Assembly (NCBI GenBank): GCA_937934645.1
Contig: CALGYZ010000022.1
Coordinates: forward strand, 1-64,000
From: an uncultured Bacillaceae bacterium
GTDB lineage: Bacteria; Bacillota; Bacilli; Bacillales; Caldibacillaceae
DNA length: 64,000 nucleotides
Reading direction: 5' to 3'
Shown: piece by piece, positions 16,874 through 25,405 of the stretch
How positions within the stretch are numbered: the first letter of the stretch is position 1
Layout of the letters: each line of letters opens with the position of its first letter
Translations under genes and position numbers: made by a program
Notes under the pieces: model-generated
The model's input: the letters and a program-made list of their open reading frames with translations, nothing else
Database searches by the model: none
Told to the model about the DNA's origin: nothing

Positions 16874-18172
16874 TTATTTTGTTGCTGCTGTGCCCACGGC
16901 TTTTTCAATCGCCTGTTCCAGGTCATTAATAATGTCATCAATATGTTCCAGACCGATGGAGAGACGGATTAACTCCGGTTTTGTACCTGACAATTCAAGC
17001 TCTTCATCATTTAATTGGGAATGGGTCGTGGACGCTGGATGAATGATTAATGATTTTGCGTCGCCGACGTTCGCCACGTGGGAAAACAGCTTCACATTGT
17101 CAATGATTTTCCGTCCGGCTTCACGTCCGCCTTTAATGCCGAACACGATTATCGAGCCCGCACCGTGGCGGAAATATTTCTTCGCCAACTCATAGGACGG
17201 ATGGCCTTCCAGCCCCGGATAGGATACCCACTCAACGGCCGGATGTTCTTTCAGCCATTCCGCCACTTTGAGGGCATTTTCATTGTGTCTCTCGATTCGG
17301 AGATGCAATGTTTCCAGACCGAGCAGGAAATAGAATGCGTTTTGCGGGCTCAGGCAGGCACCGGTATCCCTGAGTAGCTGGACGCGCAATTTCGTTGCAA
17401 AAGCCGTTTCGCCCAAGTCGGCAAAGACGAGGCCGTTATAACTCGGATCTGGTTCGTTAAATCCGGGAAAACGGTCGTTATCTTTCCATTGGAAGTTGCC
17501 TCCGTCGACAACGATGCCGCCGATGGAGTTTCCGTGTCCGCCAATCCATTTTGTTGCCGAATGGACAACGATATGTGCGCCCCATTCGACCGGTTTCGCA
17601 TTGTACGGTGCAAAGGTGTTATCAATAATAAGCGGAATGCCGGCTTCATTGGCGATTTTTGCCACCGCTTCAACATCAAACACTTGCAGGCTCGGGTTGC
17701 CGATGATTTCCCCGAAAATGGCTTTCGTTTTCGGCGTGATCGCTTTCCGGAAGTTTTCCGGGTCTTCTGCATCGACATATTTTACGGTAATGCCGAATTT
17801 TTTCAGCGTATGGGTGAACAAGTTAAACGTTCCACCGTACAAGTTGCTTGCGGAAATAATTTCATCACCGGATTCGGCAACGTTTAAAATTGCATAGGTA
17901 ATCGCCGCTGATCCGGATGATGTCGCCACCGCGGCTGTACCGCCTTCAAGCGCCGCAACCCGCTTTTCAAATACGTCAACGGTCGGGTTCATGATGCGCG
18001 TATAAATATTTCCCGGTTCTTTTAAGCTGAACAAATTTGCGGCATGGTCAGCATCTTTAAATACATACGAAGTCGTCTGGTAAATCGGAACCGCCCGGGA
18101 ACCTGTCGCCGGATCCGCTTCTTCCTGTCCTGCATGAAGTAAAATTGTTTCGTCTTTATAGTTGTTCGTCAT
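16874..18172 (-). CDS. metY: O-acetylhomoserine sulfhydrylase/aminocarboxypropyltransferase
   Basis: A 432-residue PLP enzyme that makes homocysteine from O-acetylhomoserine and sulfide. The N-terminus is DETILLHAGQEEADPATGSR; the PLP lysine lies in VVHSATKWIGGHG. AGGGGG lies eight bases before ATG 18172, so the longer frame back to 18217 is not used. A SAM riboswitch with terminator and a near-consensus SigA promoter precede it, so it should be expressed when methionine/SAM is low. It is a single-gene unit. Confidence 0.94.
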   Translation of the reverse strand: MTNNYKDETILLHAGQEEADPATGSRAVPIYQTTSYVFKDADHAANLFSLKEPGNIYTRIMNPTVDVFEKRVAALEGGTAAVATSSGSAAITYAILNVAESGDEIISASNLYGGTFNLFTHTLKKFGITVKYVDAEDPENFRKAITPKTKAIFGEIIGNPSLQVFDVEAVAKIANEAGIPLIIDNTFAPYNAKPVEWGAHIVVHSATKWIGGHGNSIGGIVVDGGNFQWKDNDRFPGFNEPDPSYNGLVFADLGETAFATKLRVQLLRDTGACLSPQNAFYFLLGLETLHLRIERHNENALKVAEWLKEHPAVEWVSYPGLEGHPSYELAKKYFRHGAGSIIVFGIKGGREAGRKIIDNVKLFSHVANVGDAKSLIIHPASTTHSQLNDEELELSGTKPELIRLSIGLEHIDDIINDLEQAIEKAVGTAATK

Positions 18173-18233
18173 CTTCAATTCCCCCTGTATGTATTGTGAC
18201 AATATGGATTTGCGCATTTTTTGAATGAAAAAA

Positions 18234-18258
18234 GCCTCTTCTTGTTATAAGAAGAGGC
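18234..18258 (-). terminator. SAM riboswitch terminator
   Basis: GCCTCTTCTT / AAGAAGAGGC perfect 10-base stem with a 5-base loop, followed on the minus strand by TTTTTTC, between the aptamer and metY. Confidence 0.9.
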
Positions 18259-18265
18259 CTTGTCC

Positions 18266-18378
18266 TCCTCTTATCTTCCAGATCATGTGACCTGCTGGAA
18301 TTGGCACCTTTTCAAACTTGCGTTTGAAGGTTGCCGGGTTTCATCGGGCCAGTCCCTCCACCGCTCTTGATAAGAGTC
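18266..18378 (-). promoter_or_regulatory. SAM-I (S-box) riboswitch
   Basis: Minus strand: CTCTTATCAAGAGCGGTGGA at the 5' end, GGGACTGGCCCGATGAAACC, CCGGCAACC, GGTGCCAATTCCAGCAG and the closing GGAAGATAAGAG. These are the conserved S-box elements, including the kink-turn and the SAM pocket. P1 pairs CTCTTATC with GATAAGAG. The adjacent terminator provides transcriptional control of metY by SAM. Confidence 0.96.
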
Positions 18379-18405
18379 ACTCATATATTGTATTGTGTTA
18401 AACTG

Positions 18406-18434
18406 ATTATAAAGAATTGTCTTTATTTAGTCAA
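18406..18434 (-). promoter_or_regulatory. SigA promoter of metY
   Basis: TTGACT (18429-18434) and TATAAT (18406-18411) are spaced by exactly 17 bases on the minus strand, with the S-box aptamer starting about 27 bases downstream. Confidence 0.85.
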
Positions 18435-18478
18435 TTGTTTTTATAAAAAATTTAATTAATCATATAAATTTAATCGGA

Positions 18479-19234
18479 TTATTCGTCTTCAACATACGGA
18501 TCCTTTTCATACGGATGTAAGTCGCCGAATACCGTCATGACGCCTTCTTCGTCCAGCATTTCTTCATATTTTTCGTGCTGGGCATTCGGATAACCGGTTA
18601 CATTTTTCCCGTACATGTCCACACCGGCAAAGTTTTCGATATCTTCCACATAACCGACATGTTCATCCGGTTCGATATTTACATCATTGTAATGGCTGTC
18701 CGGTTCAGCGAAATCTGAATGGGTTTCACTCGTACCCCAGGCTGCGACTTCCTGCCAGGCGTCTTCGCCGTCAAACATCAGTCCTTCATCAGGGGAGTCG
18801 TCAAAGTCCGATCTGCCGTACGGCGGCGAGAGCACATCTTCTTCGAGCGGACGGTCTTCCGTGATCACCTGATCCGGAGAATGTTCCTTGCAAAAGGTCG
18901 TAGCCGGCAAGGCTTTGAGACGTTCCGGCGGAATGGCTTTTCCGCACACTTCGCAGATGCCGTATGTCCCTTCATCGATCGCCTGCAATGCTTTTTCAAT
19001 ATTTTTTAATTGCAGCAATTCATGCTCATGCAGAGCAAGATCTTTTCCCCGTTCAAACAATTCCGTTCCTTCATCGGCCGGGTGATTGTCGTAACTGGAC
19101 AGTTCCCCTGTTGCTTCATGGGTATGTCCTTTTTTCATGCCGAACCTGTCATTTAGTTTAATCCTGCGTTCGGTTTCATATTTTTCTTCCAACAAACGTG
19201 CGCGGAACCGGACGAGCTGTTCTTCTGTAAGCAT
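18479..19234 (-). CDS. yteA: YteA-family TraR/DksA-like zinc-finger protein
   Basis: About 251 residues from ATG 19234, preceded by GGGGGG. The N-terminal third is a DksA/TraR-like coiled coil and the zinc finger is CEVCGKAIPPERLKALPATT then CKEH, with Cys, Cys, Cys and His as ligands. The C-terminal half is acidic and Asp/Glu-rich (for example FDDSPDEGLMFDGEDAW) and is characteristic of the Bacillus YteA family, which is linked to sporulation. A direct action on RNA polymerase is possible by analogy with DksA but unproven. Confidence 0.88.
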   Translation of the reverse strand: MLTEEQLVRFRARLLEEKYETERRIKLNDRFGMKKGHTHEATGELSSYDNHPADEGTELFERGKDLALHEHELLQLKNIEKALQAIDEGTYGICEVCGKAIPPERLKALPATTFCKEHSPDQVITEDRPLEEDVLSPPYGRSDFDDSPDEGLMFDGEDAWQEVAAWGTSETHSDFAEPDSHYNDVNIEPDEHVGYVEDIENFAGVDMYGKNVTGYPNAQHEKYEEMLDEEGVMTVFGDLHPYEKDPYVEDE

Positions 19235-19452
19235 GCAATCCCCCCTCATTCTGAGTATTTGTCCCCGGCAATTGAATCATGTTTGTTAATTTACGGTCGT
19301 TTTCACAGGATTTGCGGAAGAAACGTATTATTTTATGATATTTGCCAATTTTTGTGCAAATTGGTTGGACAGCCTATTCCCCCAGAGCCTTGTCATCATA
19401 TGATATTAATGTCAAATGGGATTTTGACAATTTTTTAAAAAGGGGGATTGCC

Positions 19453-19845
19453 ATGAGCCGTTATTACGACCACTGCGACCACCATCGGGACTGGGATAAG
19501 GATCGCAGAGACCGTGACCGGGACCGGGATCGGGACCGCCGAGATTACGATGATCACCGTTGCCGGCATCATGACAAGGATCACGACTGGTGGGATCGGG
19601 ACTGGGATTATGATGACCGTTGCCGACACCATGACCGGGATCGGGGCCGCGATCGAGACCGCGACCGAGATCGAGACCGTGACCGGGATCAAGACCGTGA
19701 CCGAGATCGAGACCGCCGGGACCGCAAAGACCGTGACCGGGATTGCGATTGTCATGATGTTGTGCGGTCAAGACGGTTCATTAGACGTGAAAGAATACTG
19801 TGCTGCTCTTGCTTTTGCTGCCGCCGGCTGCCGCGGTACTACTGA
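19453..19845 (+). CDS. Arg-Asp dipeptide repeat protein
   Basis: A 130-residue protein from ATG 19453, with AAAAAGGGGG just upstream. It is almost only Arg, Asp and His in the first 100 residues, with long (RD)n runs and two copies of a DDxCRHHD unit. A short Cys/Arg-rich tail ends CCSCFCCRRLPRYY. Arg codons CGT, CGC, CGA and CGG and Asp codons GAC and GAT alternate freely within the runs. This silent third-position variation supports this frame as coding. A perfect terminator follows. I know no close family; highly repetitive charged proteins of spore formers are often coat proteins, so that is the leading guess. Confidence 0.7.
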   Translation: MSRYYDHCDHHRDWDKDRRDRDRDRDRDRRDYDDHRCRHHDKDHDWWDRDWDYDDRCRHHDRDRGRDRDRDRDRDRDRDQDRDRDRDRRDRKDRDRDCDCHDVVRSRRFIRRERILCCSCFCCRRLPRYY

Positions 19846-19858
19846 TTAAATGGCTAAA

Positions 19859-19890
19859 AAGGACTGAAAAGAGCGATCTTTTCAGTCCTT
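19859..19890. terminator. bidirectional terminator
   Basis: Perfect 14-base stem AAGGACTGAAAAGA / TCTTTTCAGTCCTT with loop GCGA. T-runs lie on both sides, so it serves both the Arg-Asp gene and the converging metallophosphoesterase gene. Confidence 0.92.
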
Positions 19891-19892
19891 TT

Positions 19893-20705
19893 TTACAGAC
19901 CGATTTCATGGAACGTAATCTCCGGCCGGGAGCCGATGCGGATATTGACAGCCGTTTGCCCGAGACCTTCACTGATATAAAACGGTTTCCCATGATAATA
20001 ATGCAGCCCTTTAATTATTTTCATCCGGGCAAGTTTTCCCATTTTAACGAGATGATACGGTTTCGGCCAGTAGATTTGCCCGCCGTGGAAATGTCCGGAT
20101 AATAAATAATCATAAGGAATATGTTCCATTTCCAGAACGATGTTCGGATCATGGGTCAAGATTAAGTTATATCCTCCCGGAAGCTTTCTGTATGCTTTTT
20201 CAATATCACTCCGCTTTGTGCTAAAATCGTCAATTCCGATGATATTGAATGTTTTTCCCCCGACACGGAGGGTGACATGTTCGTTTTGCAACGTTTTACA
20301 GCCGTTGTCTTCCAGTACTTGTTTCAAACGCATAAAATGTTTACCTTTTAATACATAATCATGATTCCCAAAGACGGTATAAATTCCGTATTCCGGTTTC
20401 AGGTTACGGAGCATTTCCAAATACGGCATAAGTTTCGAAATGGAACGTTTCCGGTCCAAAAAATCGCCGGTCAGGGCGATAAGATCAATTTTCCGACCGG
20501 AAACAAGTTTTTCCAGGTCTTCCGGTGTCACGGATAAATTTTCCAAATGCAAATCCGTCAAATGCAACACTGAAATTTCTTCCGCTTCCCTGTTATTTTC
20601 CGGAATGCGGATCGTTTTCAAGTTTATTTTTTTTGTATTATTGTATGCCCGGAAAAGAAACGGACATAACAGAATAATACTTGTAATTATTATTGCCACA
20701 CTCAT
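19893..20705 (-). CDS. membrane-anchored metallophosphoesterase, YpbG-like
   Basis: About 270 residues from ATG 20705 (GGGAGG upstream). One N-terminal membrane segment is followed by a calcineurin-like phosphoesterase domain: HLTDLHLEN (D-x-H), TGDFLDRKRS (GD), VFGNHDYV (GNHD), LILTHDPN and SGHFHGGQ (GHxH). All metal ligands of the superfamily are present. The B. subtilis YpbG/YkuE-type proteins have the same size and topology. The substrate is unknown; a cell-surface location is inferred. Confidence 0.85.
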   Translation of the reverse strand: MSVAIIITSIILLCPFLFRAYNNTKKINLKTIRIPENNREAEEISVLHLTDLHLENLSVTPEDLEKLVSGRKIDLIALTGDFLDRKRSISKLMPYLEMLRNLKPEYGIYTVFGNHDYVLKGKHFMRLKQVLEDNGCKTLQNEHVTLRVGGKTFNIIGIDDFSTKRSDIEKAYRKLPGGYNLILTHDPNIVLEMEHIPYDYLLSGHFHGGQIYWPKPYHLVKMGKLARMKIIKGLHYYHGKPFYISEGLGQTAVNIRIGSRPEITFHEIGL

Positions 20706-20925
20706 CACACATTCCTCCCGTTCTCCCAATTATACAGAAGAAATGTTTTTGGTTACAGCGGGAGTTGGTGGAAAATCTTTAAACAATTGGTTTCCGTTCC
20801 TTTTCCAGCATTATCGGACTTTTAATCCCTTGTATATGAAAAAGCCTGCCACAAACACTATTTATGTAAAGAAGAACAATTCCGTTCTTCTTACAACTGA
20901 CAACAAAACAAAAGAGGTGTTTCGC

Positions 20926-21153
20926 TTGAACAAACGCTGGATGAAAAAGATGAACCTGATGCAGTGGTTGCCAATGGCCAGGAGAAGAAGAAACGGCGGC
21001 TTATGGTTGTCGCTTCTCGGCATCGGACTGGCGGGAGCCGCTTTCGGTCTGGCGCGGGGGAACAGGATGAAGAAAATTGCCCAAATGATCAAAACAGCCG
21101 GCAAAAGTATGCCTATGATGACAACATCGCGCATGACGAATCAAATGCAATAA
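20926..21153 (+). CDS. small basic single-pass membrane protein
   Basis: 75 residues from TTG 20926, six bases after AAAGAGGTG. A basic head (LNKRWMKKMNLMQWLPMARR) is followed by a glycine-rich hydrophobic helix (LSLLGIGLAGAAFGLA) and a Lys/Met-rich tail. I cannot place it in a family with confidence. Its leader contains a perfect 9-base hairpin, AAGAAGAAC / GTTCTTCTT, at 20869-20892. The gap 20706-20925 holds no other feature I can support. Confidence 0.65.
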   Translation: MNKRWMKKMNLMQWLPMARRRRNGGLWLSLLGIGLAGAAFGLARGNRMKKIAQMIKTAGKSMPMMTTSRMTNQMQ

Positions 21154-21160
21154 AAAATGA

Positions 21161-21180
21161 GGGCTGACATTTGTCAGCCC
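21161..21180. terminator. bidirectional terminator
   Basis: GGGCTGACA / TGTCAGCCC stem with TTTCTTTG after it and TTTTTTA on the other strand, between two converging genes. Confidence 0.85.
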
Positions 21181-21189
21181 TTTCTTTGT

Positions 21190-21789
21190 TTATTCATTTT
21201 TCTTTACAATATCTTCCGTTGAACCGGAAGCGACATCCGATGTAACGTTCGGAGAGTTTCCAACCATCTGGTTTGCGTTTCCTGCTCCTTTTATGGTTTC
21301 CGGTAAAATTTCTTCGGCAAACTCTTCATCAATGGCTTCACCGGTATTCCGGTCCTCCCTGAGTTCCGGAAAGCTTTCTTCCGCCATTTCCGTCTGGTAA
21401 CTTGGACGGAGTTCTTTCCTTGTTTCCATCCGTTCATTATCGTCAATAATATTGTTTTCTAAATAACGATGAAAAAACACTTCCCCGATGGAAATAAGCA
21501 CGGCGGACAGAAAGCTTGCCACACCGAGGCGGATTGGCTCCTCAATAACGGCCGCCCCGACCAGCCAGGTAATGGCATAAGCCAGTCCGAAATCCGCCAA
21601 TGTTGCCATCGTATTTCCCGAGCGGGGCAAGACGAGCATATCCCCGAGCAGATAAGCGGCAATGGTTAATACAATGCTAATCGTCAAAATATCGCCGAAG
21701 GAAACCCCGTACAGGAAACCGAGCACGATGGATAACATTGCAGTGACGAGCACAAACTTAATCAATATTGCCCTTAAATGTTCCATCAT
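21190..21789 (-). CDS. YndM-like DUF2512 membrane protein
   Basis: 199 residues. Four hydrophobic segments fill the first ~110 residues (LIKFVLVTAMLSIVLGFLYG onwards), followed by an acidic soluble tail with Glu-rich repeats. The four-helix DUF2512 layout with LPRSGNTMATLADFGLAY is recognised from Bacillus YndM. AGGAGG precedes two adjacent ATG codons (21789 and 21786); either could start. Function is unknown in the family. Confidence 0.8.
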   Translation of the reverse strand: MMEHLRAILIKFVLVTAMLSIVLGFLYGVSFGDILTISIVLTIAAYLLGDMLVLPRSGNTMATLADFGLAYAITWLVGAAVIEEPIRLGVASFLSAVLISIGEVFFHRYLENNIIDDNERMETRKELRPSYQTEMAEESFPELREDRNTGEAIDEEFAEEILPETIKGAGNANQMVGNSPNVTSDVASGSTEDIVKKNE

Positions 21790-21924
21790 GGTCCTCCTTT
21801 TCAAGTAAAATCAGTATTAGCTTAATTCATTTCAACCTTTTTATTCGGGGCGGAATTATTTTCTTTCTTCATTTTTATGAGAATGATACAATATATGGAA
21901 ATCAGAAAACGGAGTGAAGAAAAA

Positions 21925-22452
21925 ATGAAAAAAACAACGGAAATCGCAACGTTTGCCGGCGGATGTTTTTGGTGCATGGTAAAACCTTTTGATGAATGGG
22001 AGGGGATCAAGAGTGTCATTTCCGGTTATACCGGAGGCCATGTGGAAAATCCCTCATACGAACAGGTTAAAACGGGAAAAACCGGCCATTATGAAGCGGT
22101 GCAAATTATTTACGATCCGAAAGTCATTTCTTATGAAACGATTTTATCCGTTTACTGGCAGCAAATTGACCCGACCGATCCCGGCGGGCAGTTCCATGAC
22201 CGGGGAAGCCAGTACCGGACGGCGATTTTTTATCATAACGAAGAACAAAAAAAGCTGGCGGAACAATCGAAAAAGGAATTGGAAAAAAGCAGAAAATTCA
22301 CAAAACCTATTGTAACGGAAATTTTGCCCGCCACAACCTTCTATCCTGCGGAAGAAGAACATCAATATTTTTATAAAAAGAACCCCCGGGCTTATAAAGA
22401 AGAACGAGAGCAGTCCGGACGGGATGATTTTATGAAAAAACATTGGGGTTAA
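21925..22452 (+). CDS. msrA: peptide-methionine (S)-S-oxide reductase MsrA, first copy
   Basis: 175 residues from ATG 21925. The catalytic motif FAGGCFWCM holds the active-site Cys; GYTGGHVENPSYEQV, TGHYEAVQI and QIDPTDPGGQFHDRGSQYR follow in family order. It reduces the S form of methionine sulfoxide in proteins. It stands alone here, while a second MsrA at 42676-43212 is coupled to MsrB. The two differ throughout (for example HVENPSYEQV here and TVPDPSYEEV there), so they are old paralogues. Confidence 0.93.
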   Translation: MKKTTEIATFAGGCFWCMVKPFDEWEGIKSVISGYTGGHVENPSYEQVKTGKTGHYEAVQIIYDPKVISYETILSVYWQQIDPTDPGGQFHDRGSQYRTAIFYHNEEQKKLAEQSKKELEKSRKFTKPIVTEILPATTFYPAEEEHQYFYKKNPRAYKEEREQSGRDDFMKKHWG

Positions 22453-22611
22453 ACCGGCTGTCCATATGTATTTCCCCCGCATTTTTTTACATATTTTCAG
22501 CAACCGGCGGCACAGTTTCTGAGACAGAAATTTCAATTTTTCCGGGAATTCCCTGTTTACGCAATGATATACTTATAAGTGACAGCTTGACCTTGAGAAA
22601 GGAGTCGTCAT

Positions 22612-23772
22612 ATGGCATTTCTTCTGTACTTATTAATTTTTCTTTCTTTTACCGATTTATTTGCCCAGCTGCCGGTTGCGAGCACATACGCAAAAAGCTT
22701 GGGCGCCGCATCCGGACTGATCGGTCTGATCGTCGGGAGTTATTCCCTTTCAAATTTGCTCAGTAATGTGTATTCCGGCTGGCTTGTTGACCGTGCCGGA
22801 CCGAAAAAAGTGCTTGTCGCGGGGTTTTGGTTAAACGGCGCCGTATTATTTTTCTATGCACTGGCCGGCTCGCCCGAACAGCTTCTTGCCGTCCGTTTCC
22901 TGAACGGGATGACCGCTGGTGTCATCACGCCCGCAGTTTTTACGTACTTAAGTTTCCTGAACCTTGGTTATGAAAAAGGAAAATCGATGGCCCTGTCAGG
23001 CGCTGCCGTCGGACTGGCGGCAATTCTCGCCCCGGCTTTTTCCGGTATTATTTCATCCAAATTCGGCACGGAAACCGTTTATCTCGTGATCGCGGCGATC
23101 ATGTTTGCCGGCGGTTTACTTTCCTTGGCGTTAAAACCGGTCTCATCCCGGCAACAGGCGAAAAAAACGGAACCTGCACTTTCCGGCAAAGATGTGCTGA
23201 ACCGGCTGTTTAAAAATAAAGGTCTCATCATCTCTTATACCGGCGTTATTTCTTTAGCTGTATCCCAGGGAATCCTCGCCTACATGCTGCCTCTTAAGGT
23301 GGAAGAATTGAACATGGAAAGCCATATCAGCGGAATGTTAATCAGTATTTTCGGCATTGTCGCCATTTTATTTTTCCTGCTGCCGACAAACCGGATTTTT
23401 GACCGTTTCAAAAATGAGCTCATTCTCGCCGCTGGTCTTTTAATCGTGGCCGTTTCCCAGACGATTACGAGCTCGACCGAGGAATTGGCGGTGCTGATTT
23501 TCAGCATGTCCATTTACGGCATCGGATTTGCGATGATCTTTCCTTCATCCACGACACTTGTTTCCACCCGCTCCGATGAATCATTCCGGGGAAAAGCGTT
23601 CGGTCTTTTCTACGCGTTCTTCTCGCTCGGTTCCTTTTTGGGAACGGCGGTTACCGGCATGTTTTCCCTGACACCCGACAAAGGTCTGCTGAGCGCCGGC
23701 ATTTATCTGGCTCTCATTGCTGCGGTGATATTATTGATTTATAAAATGTGGCCGGAAAGAACATCCGGATAA
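22612..23772 (+). CDS. MFS transporter
   Basis: 386 residues, about 12 transmembrane segments, with the loop motif GWLVDRAGPKKVLVAGF and a matching GLFYAFFSLGSFLGTAVTG motif in the second half. AGAAAGGAG lies before ATG 22612. It belongs to the drug-efflux-like facilitators; the substrate cannot be inferred. It has its own terminator and no obvious partner gene. Confidence 0.83.
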   Translation: MAFLLYLLIFLSFTDLFAQLPVASTYAKSLGAASGLIGLIVGSYSLSNLLSNVYSGWLVDRAGPKKVLVAGFWLNGAVLFFYALAGSPEQLLAVRFLNGMTAGVITPAVFTYLSFLNLGYEKGKSMALSGAAVGLAAILAPAFSGIISSKFGTETVYLVIAAIMFAGGLLSLALKPVSSRQQAKKTEPALSGKDVLNRLFKNKGLIISYTGVISLAVSQGILAYMLPLKVEELNMESHISGMLISIFGIVAILFFLLPTNRIFDRFKNELILAAGLLIVAVSQTITSSTEELAVLIFSMSIYGIGFAMIFPSSTTLVSTRSDESFRGKAFGLFYAFFSLGSFLGTAVTGMFSLTPDKGLLSAGIYLALIAAVILLIYKMWPERTSG

Positions 23773-23788
23773 GGAATCCCGCTGAATA

Positions 23789-23812
23789 AATCCCGGTTTT
23801 AAACCGGGATTT
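23789..23812 (+). terminator. terminator of MFS gene
   Basis: AATCCCGGTTT / AAACCGGGATT followed by TTTTCC. Confidence 0.88.
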
Positions 23813-23850
23813 TTTCCTGGCTTCCGCCGCATTTTTACGTCAATAAAAAA

Positions 23851-23868
23851 GGGCAGGTTACCCTGCCC
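23851..23868 (-). terminator. terminator of luxS
   Basis: GGGCAGG / CCTGCCC stem, followed on the minus strand by TTTTTTATT. Confidence 0.85.
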
Positions 23869-23882
23869 CGCGATTTGTCTCT

Positions 23883-24350
23883 TTATGCGAACACTTCTCT
23901 CCACTCGGATTTTTTCTCCAGCATCCTTTTCGCAAATTTCTTGGCGCCTTCCAAATCATGGCTAGCCGCCCAGCCGCATTGCACTTCATTGGATGCCGGC
24001 ACTTCTTCCGCGTTAATGACATCGTTTAATGTTTTTTCCAGCAATTCCAGGAACCGGTCGTAATCCCCGTCATTAATGATGGATACATAAAATCCCGTCT
24101 GGCAGCCCATCGGACTGACGTCAAAAATTTGATCATGATGATCACGGATATGCTCCGCCATTAAATGTTCCAGGGAATGGATGGCCGGCATATCCATATG
24201 TTCTTTATTCGGCTGGCAAAAACGGACATCGTATTTATAAATTTTGTCCCCGTTTTGCCCTTCGCTGACGCTGGCCAGCCGGACATAAGGCGCTTTTACT
24301 TTCGTGTGGTCCAGGTTAAAGCTTTCCACATTCATCTTTTTCTTCGTCAT
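23883..24350 (-). CDS. luxS: S-ribosylhomocysteine lyase
   Basis: 155 residues. It splits S-ribosylhomocysteine to homocysteine and the AI-2 precursor DPD in the activated methyl cycle. Metal ligands are His58 and His62 in AIHSLEHLMAEH and Cys125 in NEVQCGWAASH. Glu61 and Cys83 (SPMGCQTGFY) are the catalytic acid/base and Cys. GGAGGATTG precedes the ATG. Its product homocysteine links it to MetY, but the two genes are not an operon. Confidence 0.96.
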   Translation of the reverse strand: MTKKKMNVESFNLDHTKVKAPYVRLASVSEGQNGDKIYKYDVRFCQPNKEHMDMPAIHSLEHLMAEHIRDHHDQIFDVSPMGCQTGFYVSIINDGDYDRFLELLEKTLNDVINAEEVPASNEVQCGWAASHDLEGAKKFAKRMLEKKSEWREVFA

Positions 24351-24387
24351 TGTTCAATCCTCCGTTCATTTTAATCCATCCGATACT

Positions 24388-24416
24388 AGTATCATATTTC
24401 CCACACAGCTTGTCAA
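24388..24416 (-). promoter_or_regulatory. SigA promoter of luxS
   Basis: TTGACA (24411-24416) and GATACT (24388-24393) spaced by 17 bases. The -10 lies in the perfect palindrome GATACTAGTATC. Confidence 0.6.
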
Positions 24417-24475
24417 AGCATTTTCCCTGTATTGAGGGCCTGGCGGGAAAACCCCGCAAGTATCAAGTTGAAAGC

Positions 24476-25387
24476 TCATAAATTCAAATCCCGGGAAGAA
24501 ACAAGCCGGATGCCGTACTGTTCCGTCAGTGCCCGGAATGCCTTTTCCGTCTCTTCTTCAAAACCGGGGATGATACTCATCCCGTCTTCCAAGAGCACTA
24601 TTTTATCCGCCGGTTCGTTTTCAGCGGCAAAATATTCGGCCAGCTGGAGGGTGGATTCAAGGACGCAATGGGATTTTGCTTCGCCGGCGATGATAATCCT
24701 ATCGTAATTTTTTATTTCCGCTAAAAGCTTTTCATTGACCGCATCCGTTTTACTGTACTCTGGACGGAAAATACCGTACATTTCCGTCGCCGGATCCAGA
24801 CCTTTGACGATCCGCATGACATCCGTCTCCCGCACGACCGAATGGAAATAAATCATTTGTGAAAACTGAGATTCCAGGGCATGTCCATCCGTTCCGTCGA
24901 TGCAATGGTACGGCCAGATGCACAATTGTTTTTTTCCGGCCTTTTCCAAATTGATGACATAATCGATGCTGTCGTCTTCCAAATATATAGGTTTCCATTT
25001 GCCGCTTTTGACATCATCCGCCGAAATGATCGTATACGGTTCCGGATGCCTGCCGTCTTCCCCCTGCCACCAGCACGGGTGGAATATTTGCTTCGGTAAG
25101 TGGGAATCGAGGGAAACAGCGATCCGGGTGATTTTATGTAAATTGTGATAAATAAATTTTGTAATATTTTCAACGTCCTTCAGGCTTCCGGGAACCCCGA
25201 GCCCGCCACCTTCCATAAAATCATTTTGCAAATCAATCCCCAAAAACAACACTTTCTTATCATCATTTGCAGCAGGATATTTCTCTTCTTGTTCCGCTAG
25301 AGTCAAAATATCGTGCAAAGACTTTCTGCTCCGTTTTCCAATGCGGCTGACGTCGACAATTTGTTCAAATGAAGTTTTTAACATCAT
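24476..25387 (-). CDS. isochorismatase-like cysteine hydrolase
   Basis: 303 residues. The isochorismatase/nicotinamidase core shows the catalytic Asp in LGIDLQNDFM, a nicotinamidase-like metal/His region (SLDSHLPKQIFHPCWW), WPYHCIDGTDGH, and the nucleophile Cys in GEAKSHCVLES. About 45 extra residues precede the core. The set is closer to nicotinamidase-type amidohydrolases than to isochorismatase itself. GAGGAGGAG precedes the start. It may act in NAD salvage, but the extension and length (nicotinamidases are near 200 residues) leave the substrate open. Confidence 0.8.
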   Translation of the reverse strand: MMLKTSFEQIVDVSRIGKRSRKSLHDILTLAEQEEKYPAANDDKKVLFLGIDLQNDFMEGGGLGVPGSLKDVENITKFIYHNLHKITRIAVSLDSHLPKQIFHPCWWQGEDGRHPEPYTIISADDVKSGKWKPIYLEDDSIDYVINLEKAGKKQLCIWPYHCIDGTDGHALESQFSQMIYFHSVVRETDVMRIVKGLDPATEMYGIFRPEYSKTDAVNEKLLAEIKNYDRIIIAGEAKSHCVLESTLQLAEYFAAENEPADKIVLLEDGMSIIPGFEEETEKAFRALTEQYGIRLVSSRDLNL

Positions 25388-25405
25388 TCTCCTCCTCTGG
25401 GCACA

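Noticed and set aside
19500..19745. Repeat array that could be mistaken for CRISPR or a satellite
   Set aside because: Units are 6 bases, have no spacers and are in frame with a good start; they are codon repeats.
19412..19771. Long minus-strand frames across the Arg-Asp gene giving Gly/His/Pro or Val/Ile-rich products
   Set aside because: They arise from reading the hexamer repeat in other frames; they have no ribosome site and third-position variation fits only the plus-strand RD frame.
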